Positions 1-8,254 of a stretch of DNA of 21,488 bases are shown one piece after another. Each line of letters opens with the position of its first letter. Positions within the stretch are counted from its first letter, which is position 1. The position numbers and the translations under genes are program-made. Under the pieces are notes generated by a model. It saw only the letters and a program-made list of their open reading frames with translations, did no database searches and had not been told where the DNA came from. Origin of the DNA: Planctomycetota bacterium (GTDB lineage Bacteria > Planctomycetota > Planctomycetia > Pirellulales > Pirellulaceae); the NCBI GenBank assembly GCA_026692885.1, contig JAPLNJ010000826.1, forward strand, positions 1 through 21,488. Direction: 5' to 3'.

Positions 1-173
1 AGATGCAGCCCCATTTTGCCGCCGGCGCCCAGGACCAGGAAATCTCCCGGCACCGTGCGCAGATCTTCCAGCACGCTCGCATCCGGCTGGCTGAGGAATT
101 GCTCGACCACGTCAGGGGCCATCGGGAGATCGCCGGCTTGAGAATCGCGTGGCGAAGGGTGTTCGTTGGACAT
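1..173 (-). CDS. NAD-dependent epimerase/dehydratase-like protein, N-terminal fragment
   Basis: Only the first 57 codons lie in the window; the gene runs off the left edge. The start is the ATG at 173-171, preceded by an AGGGGA ribosome-site candidate about 9 nt upstream. The N-terminal ~43 residues are a polar extension, then FLVLGAGGKMGLH (residues 45-57) gives the first beta strand and glycine-rich turn (GAGGKMG) of a Rossmann nucleotide-binding fold. This pattern is usual in NAD-dependent epimerases/dehydratases and related short-chain enzymes. Substrate cannot be told from this fragment. It lies on the same strand as the sugar-modification operon at 822-5736 and could belong to the same pathway, but a 648-bp gap with repeats separates them, so it probably has its own promoter. 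Confidence 0.6.
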   Translation of the reverse strand, partial: MSNEHPSPRDSQAGDLPMAPDVVEQFLSQPDASVLEDLRTVPGDFLVLGAGGKMGLH

Positions 174-365
174 GGCGGTGTATCCCCTGAAATGACTCAT
201 TGGACAGGAAGATGCGGGATAGGAAAATGTCCGGCTGGGAAACACCTTCCTGTCCGCTCGCTTAAGGCACACAATCCAAATAATTCCCGCCAGTGCCCTT
301 CACCGTACGGGGTAGACCAAGGTGAGGGAAAAGCCGAAGTGTTGTTTCGACCCAGCGTCCCAGGA

Positions 366-521
366 TAGCACGGATGGCAAGGCCGGGGCTCGGATGACAA
401 CCCGTAAACGAAACAGAGGGACTTCTTCTGTGCACGACTCCATCGCCCGCCTCCTTGAGAGGATGTCTTTCGATTGCCGCCCGTCTTCCCTATCCGTGCC
501 CCGGCCTTGCCATCCGTGCTA
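366..521. repeat. Element bounded by 24-bp perfect inverted repeats
   Basis: The arms 366-389 and 498-521 are exact reverse complements (24 of 24), with a 108-bp centre. The left arm begins TAGCACGGATGGCAAGG and the right arm ends CCTTGCCATCCGTGCTA. The 8-mer ATCCGTGC also stands just inside the right arm (492-499), giving a short direct repeat around its core. Size and symmetry suit a MITE-like or REP-derived non-autonomous element. No target-site duplication was seen, and the spacer holds no recognisable gene. Confidence 0.7.
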
Positions 522-682
522 ATAAAGTGAAACGACAGCGTGTGACCTTTCGCCGACCGGCGGCAGGAGTTGTTTCGGCCCTGCGTCTAACTTCGATCGG
601 GCTTCGGCAGGCAGAAATCGCGGCGGGGTCTCTGGCGATTGTTGCGGTTACTCGCCCCTGGTGCCGTTTCCATATTCGATTT

Positions 683-739
683 GTAGGTTGGACTTCCAAG
701 TCCGACCAGTACTTGGACGGACTTGGAAGTCCATCCTAC
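683..739. repeat. Hairpin repeat built on the GGACTTCCAAGTCC palindrome
   Basis: The left arm 683-707 and right arm 715-739 form an imperfect 25-bp inverted repeat (2 mismatches) with a 7-nt spacer. Each arm also contains its own palindrome around GGACTT...AAGTCC, so the unit can form one long hairpin or two small ones. A single-arm relative sits at 9393-9417. This looks like a dispersed intergenic repeat family; copy number elsewhere in the genome cannot be judged here. Confidence 0.75.
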
Positions 740-821
740 CCCTGAGAACAGAACTGAAACGGCACTAGCCGCGTCTCGAAAAGCGGTGACAGGATACCCT
801 CTGGGTCCACCGCACTCCAAA

Positions 822-1859
822 TTACAGCGTGACCAGGCGGCCGGTTTGGGCCGACTCGTAGCAGGCGGTCAACACGCGCTGACTTTGCAGACCCAGCTGG
901 GCATCGTGGGCGGGTTCACGGCCATCGAGGATGGCTTGACTGAACTCCTCGATTTCCGCGCGGTACATGTTCACCGGCTCGGGATTGATCACCAGGCCCT
1001 CACCGGCCGCCCGCGTCTGTTGGGCGTCGTAGCCGTCAGCCGCTTGTAGAACAGCCGTCATGTCGCCACGGTCGCCCTGGCCGATCGTGCCGCGGGCCAA
1101 GATGCTGCCCTGGGATCCGTACAACTCCAAGCGGTTCTGGCTGCTCAGGTCCGGGATGCAGAAGAAGGTGTCCACCACGCCGATCGCGCCGCTGTCGAAC
1201 TGTAGCGTGGCGACCGCCGAGTCCTCCGACGCATAGGAATGCACCAAACGCTTGACGCAACAACTCACCGCGGTCAGTCTGCCGAAAAACATTTCCAACA
1301 GGTCGATGCAGTGCCCGCCCATGTCGATCAGCGAACCGCCGCCGCCCGTGGCGGGATCTTGCCGCCAAGCGCCCGCGATGGGCGGATACCAACAGGAAAG
1401 TTGAGCGCGGGCCAAAACGGGCTGGCCCAGCCGTCCTTCGCGCACCAGCCGCAGTGCGGCTTGATGCTGAGCGTGGAACCGCATCATGAACGCCGTGCCC
1501 AGCCGGACGTTGGCACTCCGGCAACCGGCGATCATCCGCTCAGCCTCAGCCACGGTCATGCCCAGCGGTTTTTCGCACAGCACGTGTTTGCCGGCCTGGG
1601 CACAGGCGAGCGCCTGCTCGCAATGCACCGCGGGCGGCGACGCGATGTAGACCGCGTCCAGGTCGCTGGCCAGCAGTTCGGACACGCTGCCAACCGCCCG
1701 GGCTTGGAACTCGCGGGCGACTTCGGCGTTGCTGCTGGTCTGGACGTCATACACAGCGACCAACTCAGCATTGGTCGCTGGAGCGAGCCCCTCGGGAATG
1801 GTCCGCCGACGGGCGATGCCCCCCGATCCGAGCACGCCCCATTTGATTTTCCTGGACAC
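822..1859 (-). CDS. Gfo/Idh/MocA family oxidoreductase (cytoplasmic)
   Basis: This 345-residue protein has the family's usual length. The nucleotide-binding turn GSGGIA is at residues 11-16, the CEKPLG motif with the conserved Glu-Lys-Pro is at 95-100, and a glycine-rich D-M-G-G-H-C-I-D stretch at 179-186 matches the C-terminal catalytic/substrate region. Family members oxidise or reduce sugar, inositol or sugar-nucleotide hydroxyls with NAD(P). The start is a GTG at 1859-1857, supported by AGGAGAT about 9 nt upstream; it lacks any signal sequence, so the enzyme is expected in the cytoplasm. It follows the aminotransferase gene by 24 bp and is the last complete gene of the operon. A dehydrogenase that makes the keto-sugar for the adjacent aminotransferase is a reasonable inference; the exact substrate is unknown. 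Confidence 0.9.
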   Translation of the reverse strand: MSRKIKWGVLGSGGIARRRTIPEGLAPATNAELVAVYDVQTSSNAEVAREFQARAVGSVSELLASDLDAVYIASPPAVHCEQALACAQAGKHVLCEKPLGMTVAEAERMIAGCRSANVRLGTAFMMRFHAQHQAALRLVREGRLGQPVLARAQLSCWYPPIAGAWRQDPATGGGGSLIDMGGHCIDLLEMFFGRLTAVSCCVKRLVHSYASEDSAVATLQFDSGAIGVVDTFFCIPDLSSQNRLELYGSQGSILARGTIGQGDRGDMTAVLQAADGYDAQQTRAAGEGLVINPEPVNMYRAEIEEFSQAILDGREPAHDAQLGLQSQRVLTACYESAQTGRLVTL

Positions 1860-1883
1860 GCTGGTGATCTCCTGTTACAGGTG

Positions 1884-3161
1884 TCACTTGGCGTAGGCTT
1901 TGATCACCTTGACTACGGCGTCCGCGATCTGTTCGCAATGGTGTGGCTCGTAGGTCGGAAACGCAAAGCAGGTGAACGTGTGGCTTTGGTGCCAAATCGC
2001 GTTGGGAACCTCGACGTGACTGTAGTCGGCACTGGCGGGATTCGTATATTCGTGCGATGTGAAGGGGAACCCCGATCGTCCGAAGGCGTTCTGGTCACGG
2101 AAGGCCCGTTCGGTGTGGCACTGCGGCCAGAAGACGCGCCAGCACGGTGCCCCCTCGGCACCCGTGGCGGCGACGAACTGGCCGACGTCGCAGTTCATGT
2201 TCTCGATGTCCAGCGAGAACGCCATGACATAGAAGCCATTCTGCCGCTCGGGCGTGTCGACGGGCAGGAACTTGATTTGCGGCAAGTCCCGCAACGGATC
2301 CATGATGATCTTCGCGTTGCGGCGGCGGCGCGGCATATTCCAGTCGTCCATGCGATCCAGTTCGGCCAGGCCGATCGCCGACTGCATCTCCGTCATCCGG
2401 TAATTCCAGCCGACCATGTTGTGGATGTAGGAGAGTTTCTGCTCCAACTCCAACAGGTTCAACCGGTCTTTGACATCGTAGCCGTGATCGCGGAAGCTGC
2501 GGGCCAGCCACGCCAGTTCTTCGTCGTCGGTTGTCACCATGCCGCCCTCGCCGCCCGTCGTGAACGTTTTGTTCTGGCAGAAGCTGCAGGCCGACATGTC
2601 GCCGAGCGTACCGGTTTTCTGTCCTCGGTACGAACCGCCAAAGGCTTCGGCGTTATCTTCGATCACAAACAGCTTGTGGCGTTGGGCAAAGGCGTGGATT
2701 TGGTCCATGTCGCAAACGTTGCCGTACAGGTGCACCGGCATGATGGCCTTCGTACGCTCGTTGACCAGCCGCTCGGCCGACTCGACGCTCAAGCAATGAT
2801 CGTCCAGGTTGACGTCGGCGAAACGCGGAATTGCGCCTGCCTGCACGATCGAAAAACTGCTGGCGATGAACGTGTAACTGGGCACGATCACTTCATCGCC
2901 GGGCCCGACTCCCAACGCGGTGAGTCCGACGTGCAGGGCTGCCGTGCCGTTGGTCGTGCTGATGGCGAATCGGCTGCCCTGCCACTGGGCGAACCGCTTT
3001 TCGAACTCCATGCCTTTGCGTCCGGTCCAGTAATTCACCTTGCCGGAGCGCAGGACTGCTTCAACTCCGCGGATGGCCGGTTCATCGAACGCGGGCCAGT
3101 GGGGGAGCGAATCACGAACCGCCGGGGTTCCGCCGTGGATGGCGAGTTGGTCGTTGCTCAT
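1884..3161 (-). CDS. DegT/DnrJ/EryC1/StrS family sugar aminotransferase
   Basis: This 425-residue protein is a PLP-dependent aminotransferase of the DegT/StrS family, which transfers an amino group, usually from glutamate or glutamine, to a keto-sugar or keto-cyclitol. It opens with the LAIHGGTPAV signature common in StrS-like members. E-D at 168-169 contributes the Asp that pairs with the PLP ring nitrogen, and CSFCQNK (192-198) places Lys198 as the likely Schiff-base lysine, followed by TTGGEGG. The ATG at 3161-3159 has an AAAAGGCGA upstream. The gene sits between two Gfo/Idh/MocA oxidoreductase genes (45 bp and 24 bp gaps), a pairing seen in amino-sugar and aminocyclitol pathways. No glycosyltransferase or nucleotidyltransferase is nearby, so whether the product is a nucleotide sugar or a free aminocyclitol is open. 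Confidence 0.9.
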   Translation of the reverse strand: MSNDQLAIHGGTPAVRDSLPHWPAFDEPAIRGVEAVLRSGKVNYWTGRKGMEFEKRFAQWQGSRFAISTTNGTAALHVGLTALGVGPGDEVIVPSYTFIASSFSIVQAGAIPRFADVNLDDHCLSVESAERLVNERTKAIMPVHLYGNVCDMDQIHAFAQRHKLFVIEDNAEAFGGSYRGQKTGTLGDMSACSFCQNKTFTTGGEGGMVTTDDEELAWLARSFRDHGYDVKDRLNLLELEQKLSYIHNMVGWNYRMTEMQSAIGLAELDRMDDWNMPRRRRNAKIIMDPLRDLPQIKFLPVDTPERQNGFYVMAFSLDIENMNCDVGQFVAATGAEGAPCWRVFWPQCHTERAFRDQNAFGRSGFPFTSHEYTNPASADYSHVEVPNAIWHQSHTFTCFAFPTYEPHHCEQIADAVVKVIKAYAK

Positions 3162-3206
3162 ACGCGTCGCCTTTTTGCAAGAGGTTTACGAGGTTATTCT
3201 TGGCAT

Positions 3207-4715
3207 TCAGACCTTGTCAGCCGTCGGGCACACAAAGCCTTCACGGTACTCGCGAGTGACCATCGCCGTGGCTTCCGGAGCAGCGGGGAAGACTTCTTTT
3301 TCGGGGTCGAACTTGAGGTGCGGTCCCAGCGAGATCGGGTACTTGGCCAAATCCACGCCGTTGTCGACCAGATGCTGCACGGTACGCTGCAAGGTCGCGG
3401 CGTTGTCGTCCCGACTCTTGACGCCGGCCAGAACCTTCTGGGCCTCCTCGACCGACACCTTGTTCTTCTGGCCCAGGTAGTACGAGATGTTGCCCAGATG
3501 GCTGAGGGCGGCCGAGAGGTGGCCTTCGCGCACGTCGGCGTTTTGGTCTTCCCGCTTACGGCTGAGCGACACTTCGATGAAGTTGCCGTAGTGATCACCG
3601 CCACCGGAGAATTCTTTGATGACCTTGAAGTCTTTGTCGAAGGCAGTGCACTGGTTGTACGTTTTTTGAACCAGATAGCCGCCGCTCCCGTAAAAGACGA
3701 CGCCGACCTTGCCGCCGCTCTTGCTGCCAAACAGCTTATTGAGTTCCTCGTCGGCGCTGTTCTCGACCGAGAGGCCGCGGGTCTCGAAGACCAGGCACTT
3801 GTCACCGTAATCGAAAATCGATACTTCGGTGTTGGCCGTATCGCCCGCGTCGGCGTAGCTGTCGTCTTTGCGTTCGGCCTGATAGCCGAGCCGCCCGCCG
3901 TAGGAAATCACGCTCAACGGATGTGTGTCCATGCCCAGTCCCCAGCGGGCGATGTCGGTCTGGTGCGGACCCTGGTTGCCCGAGTCGCCGTTGCCGTACA
4001 GTCGCTGCCAGTGCCAGTCGTAGTGGAACTTGGGGCGCGTGACCTTCGGCGTCGTGAACGGGGCCGGACCAGACCAGAGACCGAAGTCGACTTCGGCTGG
4101 AACTGGGTAATCGCCTTGGGGTCCAATCGAGGCCCGGCGTTTGTAGCACAGAGCACGGGCCAGTTTGACTTCGCCGATGCACCCGTCATGCAGGAACTTC
4201 ATCGCTTCGCGAATGGCCCGGTGCGAGCGGCATTGCGTCCCGACCTGGCAGATCCGCTGGTACTTGCGCGAAGCAGCGATCAGGGCCGAGCCTTCCCAGA
4301 TGTCGTGGCACACCGGTTTTTCGATATAGACATCTTTACCGGCCTGCATAGCCCAGACGCCGACCAGGGCGTGCCAGTGATTCGGCGTGGCGGTGCTGAC
4401 CAGATCGACCGCCGGGTCGGCAAAGGCGTCCCGCATGTCGCGCACATGCTTCGGCTTGAATTTCTGTTTGGCGGCGATTTTCTCGCAGCGGTTCTGCCCG
4501 ATCTTCTCATCCGGGTCGACGACATACAAGACGATCGTGCGGGAATCTCCGGCGAAGGCGCTCAGGTGTTCCGACCCACGCCCACCGACCCCGACGCAAG
4601 CCACGCCCAGTTTGCCGTTCGGGTCTTTGGCTCGGGCAATATACGGCGCGGCGGAAACGGTGGCCACGGTGGCCAGTGAAGTCTGCAAGAAACGACGGCG
4701 ATTGATCTGGCTCAT
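3207..4715 (-). CDS. Gfo/Idh/MocA family oxidoreductase with Tat signal
   Basis: This 502-residue protein begins with a twin-arginine signal (NRRRFLQ, residues 5-11, then a hydrophobic Ala/Val stretch and AAPYIARAK), so it is expected to be exported folded with its cofactor. The Rossmann turn GVGGRG is at 42-47, NHWHAL at 112-117 and IEKP at 131-134. The long C-terminal domain matches the ~450-residue planctomycete subgroup rather than the 340-residue classical one. The frame stays open upstream to 4829, but the ATG at 4715-4713 is chosen because AGGAGA (4726-4721) stands 6 nt upstream and the signal starts there. It lies 45 bp before the aminotransferase gene. Proteins of this type are very numerous in planctomycetes; specific substrates are mostly unknown. 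Confidence 0.92.
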   Translation of the reverse strand: MSQINRRRFLQTSLATVATVSAAPYIARAKDPNGKLGVACVGVGGRGSEHLSAFAGDSRTIVLYVVDPDEKIGQNRCEKIAAKQKFKPKHVRDMRDAFADPAVDLVSTATPNHWHALVGVWAMQAGKDVYIEKPVCHDIWEGSALIAASRKYQRICQVGTQCRSHRAIREAMKFLHDGCIGEVKLARALCYKRRASIGPQGDYPVPAEVDFGLWSGPAPFTTPKVTRPKFHYDWHWQRLYGNGDSGNQGPHQTDIARWGLGMDTHPLSVISYGGRLGYQAERKDDSYADAGDTANTEVSIFDYGDKCLVFETRGLSVENSADEELNKLFGSKSGGKVGVVFYGSGGYLVQKTYNQCTAFDKDFKVIKEFSGGGDHYGNFIEVSLSRKREDQNADVREGHLSAALSHLGNISYYLGQKNKVSVEEAQKVLAGVKSRDDNAATLQRTVQHLVDNGVDLAKYPISLGPHLKFDPEKEVFPAAPEATAMVTREYREGFVCPTADKV

Positions 4716-4720
4716 GGTAA

Positions 4721-4726
4721 TCTCCT
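4721..4726 (-). promoter_or_regulatory. Ribosome binding site deciding the Tat-oxidoreductase start
   Basis: AGGAGA read on the minus strand, 5 nt before the ATG at 4715. It selects this start over the in-frame ATG at 4829, which would add 38 residues in front of the twin-arginine signal and overlap the upstream gene. Confidence 0.75.
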
Positions 4727-4797
4727 GGGCTGGTGAGTCTCTTGGTCCCTTCTGTTTTAGCGGCTGGCTACCGCCAGTGGAAGTCAGCGGCGGAAAA

Positions 4798-5736
4798 CTA
4801 GCTTCGCCGCTGGACCGCCTTTTGGCCATCCGCTGCCGGGCTGAACAGATCGGCCTTCGTCAGTTGCAGTTCGCGCGCCATCTGCAGCGAGTAGTCGAGC
4901 TGGCCCATCTTCGGATAGCGACCGTTCGAGCCGAACGTGAACTTCACGCCCGCCGCCTTAGCGATCTCAAGGAAAGGCCGCTTTGGCAATTGATACCCGG
5001 AACTGATCTCCAAGGCGACGCGGTACTTCACGGCCGTCTCGGCCACCTGGCGGACCCGTTGCGGAGTCCAGTACGTGTCGTAGTCCGCGGCCAGCGGCGC
5101 CGGCAGCCAGGACACATTGGCCAGAATGTCGATCGGCTGCTTTTCCATAATCGCGACATACCACGCGACGTAGCGATCCATGAAAGCCTGCTTGTCGGCC
5201 ATCTCCACCCGCGACTCGACGTCGGGTTCCCACAGTTTGACGGGTTGGCCATCCTTACCAGGAAAGGTCATGGCGTCGGTCAGGATGTAGTCGAGCCGGG
5301 CGAGTACTTCCAGCGAGAAACAACTTCGCCAGTCATGCCATTCCGTCTGCACGCCGCGATACACCGGCTTGCCTTCCAGCAGCGCCAGTTGCCGCCGGAG
5401 CTCCTGGTCGTTGCTCAGCACGACCGGATACTTGTTCTCTTTCGTGCCCGCATGCTCAACGATGCCGAACTTGACGCCGCATTGTTGGCTAAGTTCCAAC
5501 ACCTTGTCGATCGTACTGTTGTCCAAATGCACATGCAGATCCACTCGCGGCAGGTCGGGGCCAGCCGGCGTGGTCTCCCCGGCAGGTGCGACGTTTCCGA
5601 CGGGGCCGGTGGCCAGCAGCGCCGCGCCCAAACCGGTGATGCCCGCGGCCAAGAACTCCCGGCGCGAACGGTGCCCGTGCGATTCGCCGGACGCGACTCG
5701 CGCCGCCGTGTCAGCTGAATCTTGACTCTGTCTCAT
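4798..5736 (-). CDS. PHP-domain metal-dependent hydrolase with Tat signal
   Basis: This 312-residue protein has a twin-arginine signal (SRREFLAAG, residues 24-32) followed by a hydrophobic segment, then DLHVH at 66-70, the metal-binding motif that opens PHP-superfamily barrels. Further candidate metal ligands are His95 (VEH) and Glu132/His134 (QTEWH). The C-terminal position that in many PHP proteins reads S-D-A-H reads GSNGR (269-273), so two usual ligand positions differ. PHP proteins hydrolyse phosphoesters or act on other substrates with two or three metals; here the substrate is unknown. The ATG at 5736 has a GGGAG about 7 nt upstream. It is probably first in the four-gene operon running to 822, with 82 bp to the Tat oxidoreductase. 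A generic TIM-barrel sugar-processing enzyme is an alternative reading. Confidence 0.75.
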   Translation of the reverse strand: MRQSQDSADTAARVASGESHGHRSRREFLAAGITGLGAALLATGPVGNVAPAGETTPAGPDLPRVDLHVHLDNSTIDKVLELSQQCGVKFGIVEHAGTKENKYPVVLSNDQELRRQLALLEGKPVYRGVQTEWHDWRSCFSLEVLARLDYILTDAMTFPGKDGQPVKLWEPDVESRVEMADKQAFMDRYVAWYVAIMEKQPIDILANVSWLPAPLAADYDTYWTPQRVRQVAETAVKYRVALEISSGYQLPKRPFLEIAKAAGVKFTFGSNGRYPKMGQLDYSLQMARELQLTKADLFSPAADGQKAVQRRS

Positions 5737-5803
5737 GTGCAGCTCCCTTCGATGTCTGGAGGAACGTGATTAGGACCGGCGACGAAACAAGTATCGCAGA
5801 CAT

Positions 5804-5860
5804 AGTAGTCGTCACGCTCCGCCGTGACGACATGTCATCACGCGGAGCGTGATGACTACT
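5804..5860. repeat. Imperfect palindrome between HEAT and PHP genes
   Basis: The left arm 5804-5831 starts AGTAGTCGTCACGCTCCGC and the right arm 5834-5860 ends GCGGAGCGTGATGACTACT. They are inverted copies with a few mismatches. Each arm is also nearly self-complementary (TCGTCACG...CGTGACGA), so one large hairpin or two small ones can form. It lies in the 157-bp gap between two same-strand genes and could act as a dispersed REP-like repeat, an attenuator or an mRNA stabiliser. No T-tract typical of an intrinsic terminator follows on the minus strand. Confidence 0.7.
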
Positions 5861-5893
5861 TTGAAAACCCGAAAGTTATTTCTTTCGCGGTGA

Positions 5894-8254
5894 TTATTTC
5901 TTATCCACCGGCTGCGACTCGATAGTCAACTCATGGATCGACCAGAACAGTCCCGCCACCTCGCCTGTCTGGACGATCTTGATGGCCTTACCGCGGACGG
6001 GCTTGTCGAACATGATCTTTGTGACCGCGTCGGTGCCTTTGCCCTGGGCGACCCGTTGCCCGTCGCCGAGGCTGCTGGCCGAGACATACACTTCGTATCC
6101 GCGGGGGTAGTCGCCGCCCGAACCCTGCGCATCGAGCACGATCCCAGTGATCAGCCGGTCTTCGTCCAACTCGATCCGGAACCACTCGCCGCCGGTCTGC
6201 GGCCCACCGGTGTCCCAGCGGGTGTTGGGATCCTTGTCGATCGCATTACCGGCCTTTTCGGGACTCTTCGACGCGGTGACACGGGCCGGCATCGCCAGCA
6301 GCTTGTCGATGCTTTGGATGGCCGCTTCCGCGGTCGGCTTCAAGGCTGGTTCACCGAGCAGTCCGCGAACCAACTCCAGGGCACGACGGTGTCGCACCAG
6401 CGCCAACTTCGAGAGCACCAGCTGTTTTTCCTCAGGGCGGCTGGCGATCTGGATCGCGTGGGCGTAATCGTCCAAAATCTGCTCGTCCGAGGCATTCGCC
6501 TGTTTGGCGATCTGGTTCACAAACCCGCGGAGTGCCAGGACGCGGTGGACGTTGGACGCCGAGGCCTCGGTGGCGATTCTCAACAGTACCTTGGCGGGGT
6601 CGCCCGTGGGCCAATCGGCTAGCGCGCGGACCGCGGCGTCTTTCACCTCGACCCGGCTGTCCTTGAGGGACTCGTTCAGGACAGGCAAGGCGGAGGCCTG
6701 CCCGATTCGGCCCAAGACGCGAATCAGCGAGGCGCAGGCTTCCGCTTCCGTGGCTCCCGGCAGCGCCGCCAAGACCGGCTCGGCCGGATTCTTATTCGCC
6801 GGCGTGGTCCCGGCCGCCGCGACGACCGTGTTTTCGGCCTCGCCGCGAACCGAGGCGACCTTCGTCGCGACCAACAGATTTACCAGTGCCGGCAGGTAGT
6901 CCGCGGTGGCCAGGATCCGCAGGGCTTTCAGGGCTTCGGTCGCCACCGCCGCGTCCTGGTCCTCCGCCGCCCGGAACAGGGCTGCCACTTGGTCCGCCGC
7001 CCCGCGGACAGCGAGCGACTTCGCCGCCTCGATGCGGACGGTCTGCAACTCGGAGCCGAGCTGCCGAGCGATCTCGGCATTCACGGCGTTGCCCTTGAGA
7101 TTGGCCAGGCTGCTGCGGGCGGTTTGTGGCTCGGCGGAATCTGAAGCTTCGGCGGCGCGTTTGACGAGCATCGGCACCACGGACACGTCGCCCAAAGCCG
7201 CCAAGGCGGCCAGCGCGGCCAGACGCACGGTCGGAGTCGCCGCGTCGGCAGCCTTGACCACCGCCGGCAGCGCCACGACGTCACCACGATCGGCCAGCAC
7301 CGCCAGCAGCATGACTTGAACTTCGTCGGCCTGTCCGGTCAGCGTTCCGACAATGGCCTTGGTCGCCTCGGCGCCCGGCACGTACCGCAACATCGCCGCC
7401 GCGACTTTGCGGACTTTGGCATCCTTGTCGCCCAGGGCTGCGATGACCGTGGCCATCGCCTGTTCTTTCTGGGCGGCGACCAGTCCGGTCAGTGCCGCCG
7501 TGCGGGACAGGCTCGGCTCTTGGAACGCAAAGAGCTTCTGGTAGATGGCCTGCGCCTCGGCCGTTTGGCCCTGTTTCAGCAGGCGAGCGGCGCAGTCCAA
7601 GTAGGCATCCGTAGCGGCCGCCTGCAGCTTCGCCGGCACACTGCCCCTGGCCTTCGCCACGGCGGCCACCGCCGCATCCGAGTCGATTCGGCCGAGCGCC
7701 ACCAGCGCCGCGACGACCAGCTCCTGGTGGCTGCTACCCAGGAGCGTCGCGATCTTGTTCACAGCCTCGCGACATCCGCGCGTGCCCAGGGATTGGACCA
7801 TGCCGATCTTCAGTTTTTCGTCGACGGTGCCCAGGGCCTCCAAGAGAGCCGCATCGGCCGCCGGCCCAGGGAGACGAGCCAAGGCGTAACGCGCGATATG
7901 TGACGATTCGGGATCGGGCAGCAGTTTGGCCAGCTCAGGGACGGCGGCCGCGGTGCCGACGACTACCAACTGACGACAGAAGAAATCCTTGGCGGCCCGG
8001 GTCTTGGCCCCCGCCAGGCCTTGGAGCAGTAGCTGCTCCAGGGTCTGCTTCTGCGTGGCGTCCTGACCCGCGGCGACGACCACGTCGCCCAGGTAACTCA
8101 AATCACCTGCCGGATCGCCATCCTTCCAGTTCTGGGCGGTGCGGATCGCCGCCGCGGTTCTTTCGGCCGCGTCGTCAGCCGCGCGGCTCGCGCCGCCGAG
8201 GATGAAGAGCGAGAGGCTGATAATCAGCGAGATCGTTTTCCAGGAACGGTTCAT
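5894..8254 (-). CDS. Secreted HEAT-repeat protein with C-terminal discoidin (F5/8 type C-like) domain
   Basis: This 786-residue protein starts with a signal peptide (MNRSWKTI, then a hydrophobic LIISLSLFILGG core and cleavage near ASRAAD). Residues ~60-640 are Ala/Leu-rich helical repeats of HEAT or PBS-lyase type, with recurring units such as VVAALVALGRIDSDAAVAA and AAVRALADWP. Residues ~657-786 form an F5/8 type C-like beta domain: AIDKDPNTRWDTGG, WFRIELDED and YEVYVSAS are characteristic of carbohydrate- or ligand-binding discoidin modules. The ATG at 8254 is chosen over the in-frame one at 8293 because a GGAG lies 8 nt upstream and the signal peptide begins there. The role is probably extracytoplasmic scaffolding or glycan binding; no catalytic motif is visible. 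It ends 157 bp before the Tat/PHP operon and may be co-transcribed with it. Confidence 0.88.
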   Translation of the reverse strand: MNRSWKTISLIISLSLFILGGASRAADDAAERTAAAIRTAQNWKDGDPAGDLSYLGDVVVAAGQDATQKQTLEQLLLQGLAGAKTRAAKDFFCRQLVVVGTAAAVPELAKLLPDPESSHIARYALARLPGPAADAALLEALGTVDEKLKIGMVQSLGTRGCREAVNKIATLLGSSHQELVVAALVALGRIDSDAAVAAVAKARGSVPAKLQAAATDAYLDCAARLLKQGQTAEAQAIYQKLFAFQEPSLSRTAALTGLVAAQKEQAMATVIAALGDKDAKVRKVAAAMLRYVPGAEATKAIVGTLTGQADEVQVMLLAVLADRGDVVALPAVVKAADAATPTVRLAALAALAALGDVSVVPMLVKRAAEASDSAEPQTARSSLANLKGNAVNAEIARQLGSELQTVRIEAAKSLAVRGAADQVAALFRAAEDQDAAVATEALKALRILATADYLPALVNLLVATKVASVRGEAENTVVAAAGTTPANKNPAEPVLAALPGATEAEACASLIRVLGRIGQASALPVLNESLKDSRVEVKDAAVRALADWPTGDPAKVLLRIATEASASNVHRVLALRGFVNQIAKQANASDEQILDDYAHAIQIASRPEEKQLVLSKLALVRHRRALELVRGLLGEPALKPTAEAAIQSIDKLLAMPARVTASKSPEKAGNAIDKDPNTRWDTGGPQTGGEWFRIELDEDRLITGIVLDAQGSGGDYPRGYEVYVSASSLGDGQRVAQGKGTDAVTKIMFDKPVRGKAIKIVQTGEVAGLFWSIHELTIESQPVDKK

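Larger units (their letters stand above)
174..821. other. 648-bp intergenic gap carrying two inverted-repeat elements
   Basis: No convincing coding sequence is seen on either strand: the short open frames here have no recognisable motif. The gap holds two separate hairpin-forming elements, at 366-521 and 683-739, described in their own entries. Both neighbours are read leftward, so the promoter of the epimerase-like gene and the terminator of the oxidoreductase gene are expected here. No clear -35/-10 box or U-tailed terminator could be picked out. Confidence 0.6.

Noticed and set aside
1239..4679. Plus-strand open frame of 1146 codons
   Set aside because: It lies exactly antisense to three genes with clear family motifs (both Gfo/Idh/MocA enzymes and the aminotransferase). 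Its translation is rich in Arg, His, Val and Gln with no domain; it is a by-product of GC-rich third positions.
4387..5718. Plus-strand open frame of 443 codons
   Set aside because: Antisense to the Tat oxidoreductase and PHP genes, both of which have signal peptides and motifs in their own frame.
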